Of a stretch of DNA of 15,418 nt, positions 15,364-15,418 are shown in pieces. Position 1 is the stretch's first letter, and each line of letters begins with the position of its first letter. The position numbers and the translations under genes were made by a program. The stretch covers positions 1 to 15,418 of the forward strand of contig LT636116.1 in NCBI GenBank assembly GCA_900128565.1. The letters run 5' to 3'. The notes under the pieces were generated by a model that made no database searches, was not told the origin of the DNA, and was given only the letters and a program-made list of their open reading frames with translations. Source of the DNA: Stramenopiles sp. TOSAG23-6. Its lineage: Eukaryota; Sar.

Positions 15364-15418
15364 TGTATGTTTTATATGAATTTCTAATTTAATTTTTTTT
15401 TTTTGGTTTTCATACGAA
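15364..15418 (+). mobile_element. 5' part of CFAP47 intron 1 (introner family, cut by window edge)
   Basis: Starts TGTATGTTTTATATG, continues through a T-run and reaches TTTTCATACGAA, the left half of the family core, at the last bases of the window. The sense matches the gene. Its 3' end is not visible. Confidence 0.85.

Overview
The window is nuclear DNA of a flagellated unicellular eukaryote that I cannot name. It is AT-rich, uses the standard code (TAA, TAG and TGA all end recognisable proteins), and encodes eukaryote-type glutamate-cysteine ligase, a calpain, a syntaxin-6-type SNARE, a dual-specificity phosphatase, a bHLH protein and CFAP47, an axonemal central-pair protein that implies a motile flagellum.

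Layout: last exon of an unknown + strand gene (1-388); calpain (+, 642-2852) with a repeat copy in its 3' flank; dual-specificity phosphatase (-, five exons, 4833-3110); PrsW-type membrane protease (-, 6977-5622); glutamate-cysteine ligase (-, eight exons, 10630-7504); an unrecognised AT-rich gene (+, 11024-12028); Qc-SNARE (+, two exons, 12445-13564); bHLH regulator (-, 14132-13659); start of CFAP47 (+, 14519 to beyond the right edge). The genes share no obvious pathway; this is ordinary gene-dense protist sequence.

The striking part is the introns. Every intron I can locate (seven in the ligase, four in the phosphatase, one in the SNARE, and partial ones in CFAP47 and the first gene) is a copy of one short repeat family, about 95-138 bp for a single copy, up to 232 bp where the core is tandemly multiplied. 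In the sense of the gene each begins TGTAYG-TTTT, carries a core with the palindrome TTCGTACGAA followed by GTACC-TAAC, and ends AAATATTTTTCC-AAAATACA or -CACAATACA. All are in gene sense. Reading-frame continuity and conserved protein sequence fix the junctions to within a base or two, and in most copies there is no AG at the 3' end: the junction reads ATACA|T. They can be written as TG...CA (inverted termini TGTA/TACA) or as GT...AT introns, but not as GT...AG, except in two copies. The family looks like an introner (a transposable element that makes introns) whose copies are removed at an unorthodox 3' boundary. The gene models made by removing these segments give uninterrupted frames of 773, 334 and 337 residues.

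Exon coordinates below use the TG...CA convention; a one-base shift of both ends (GT...AT) gives the same mRNA wherever the next exon base is T.
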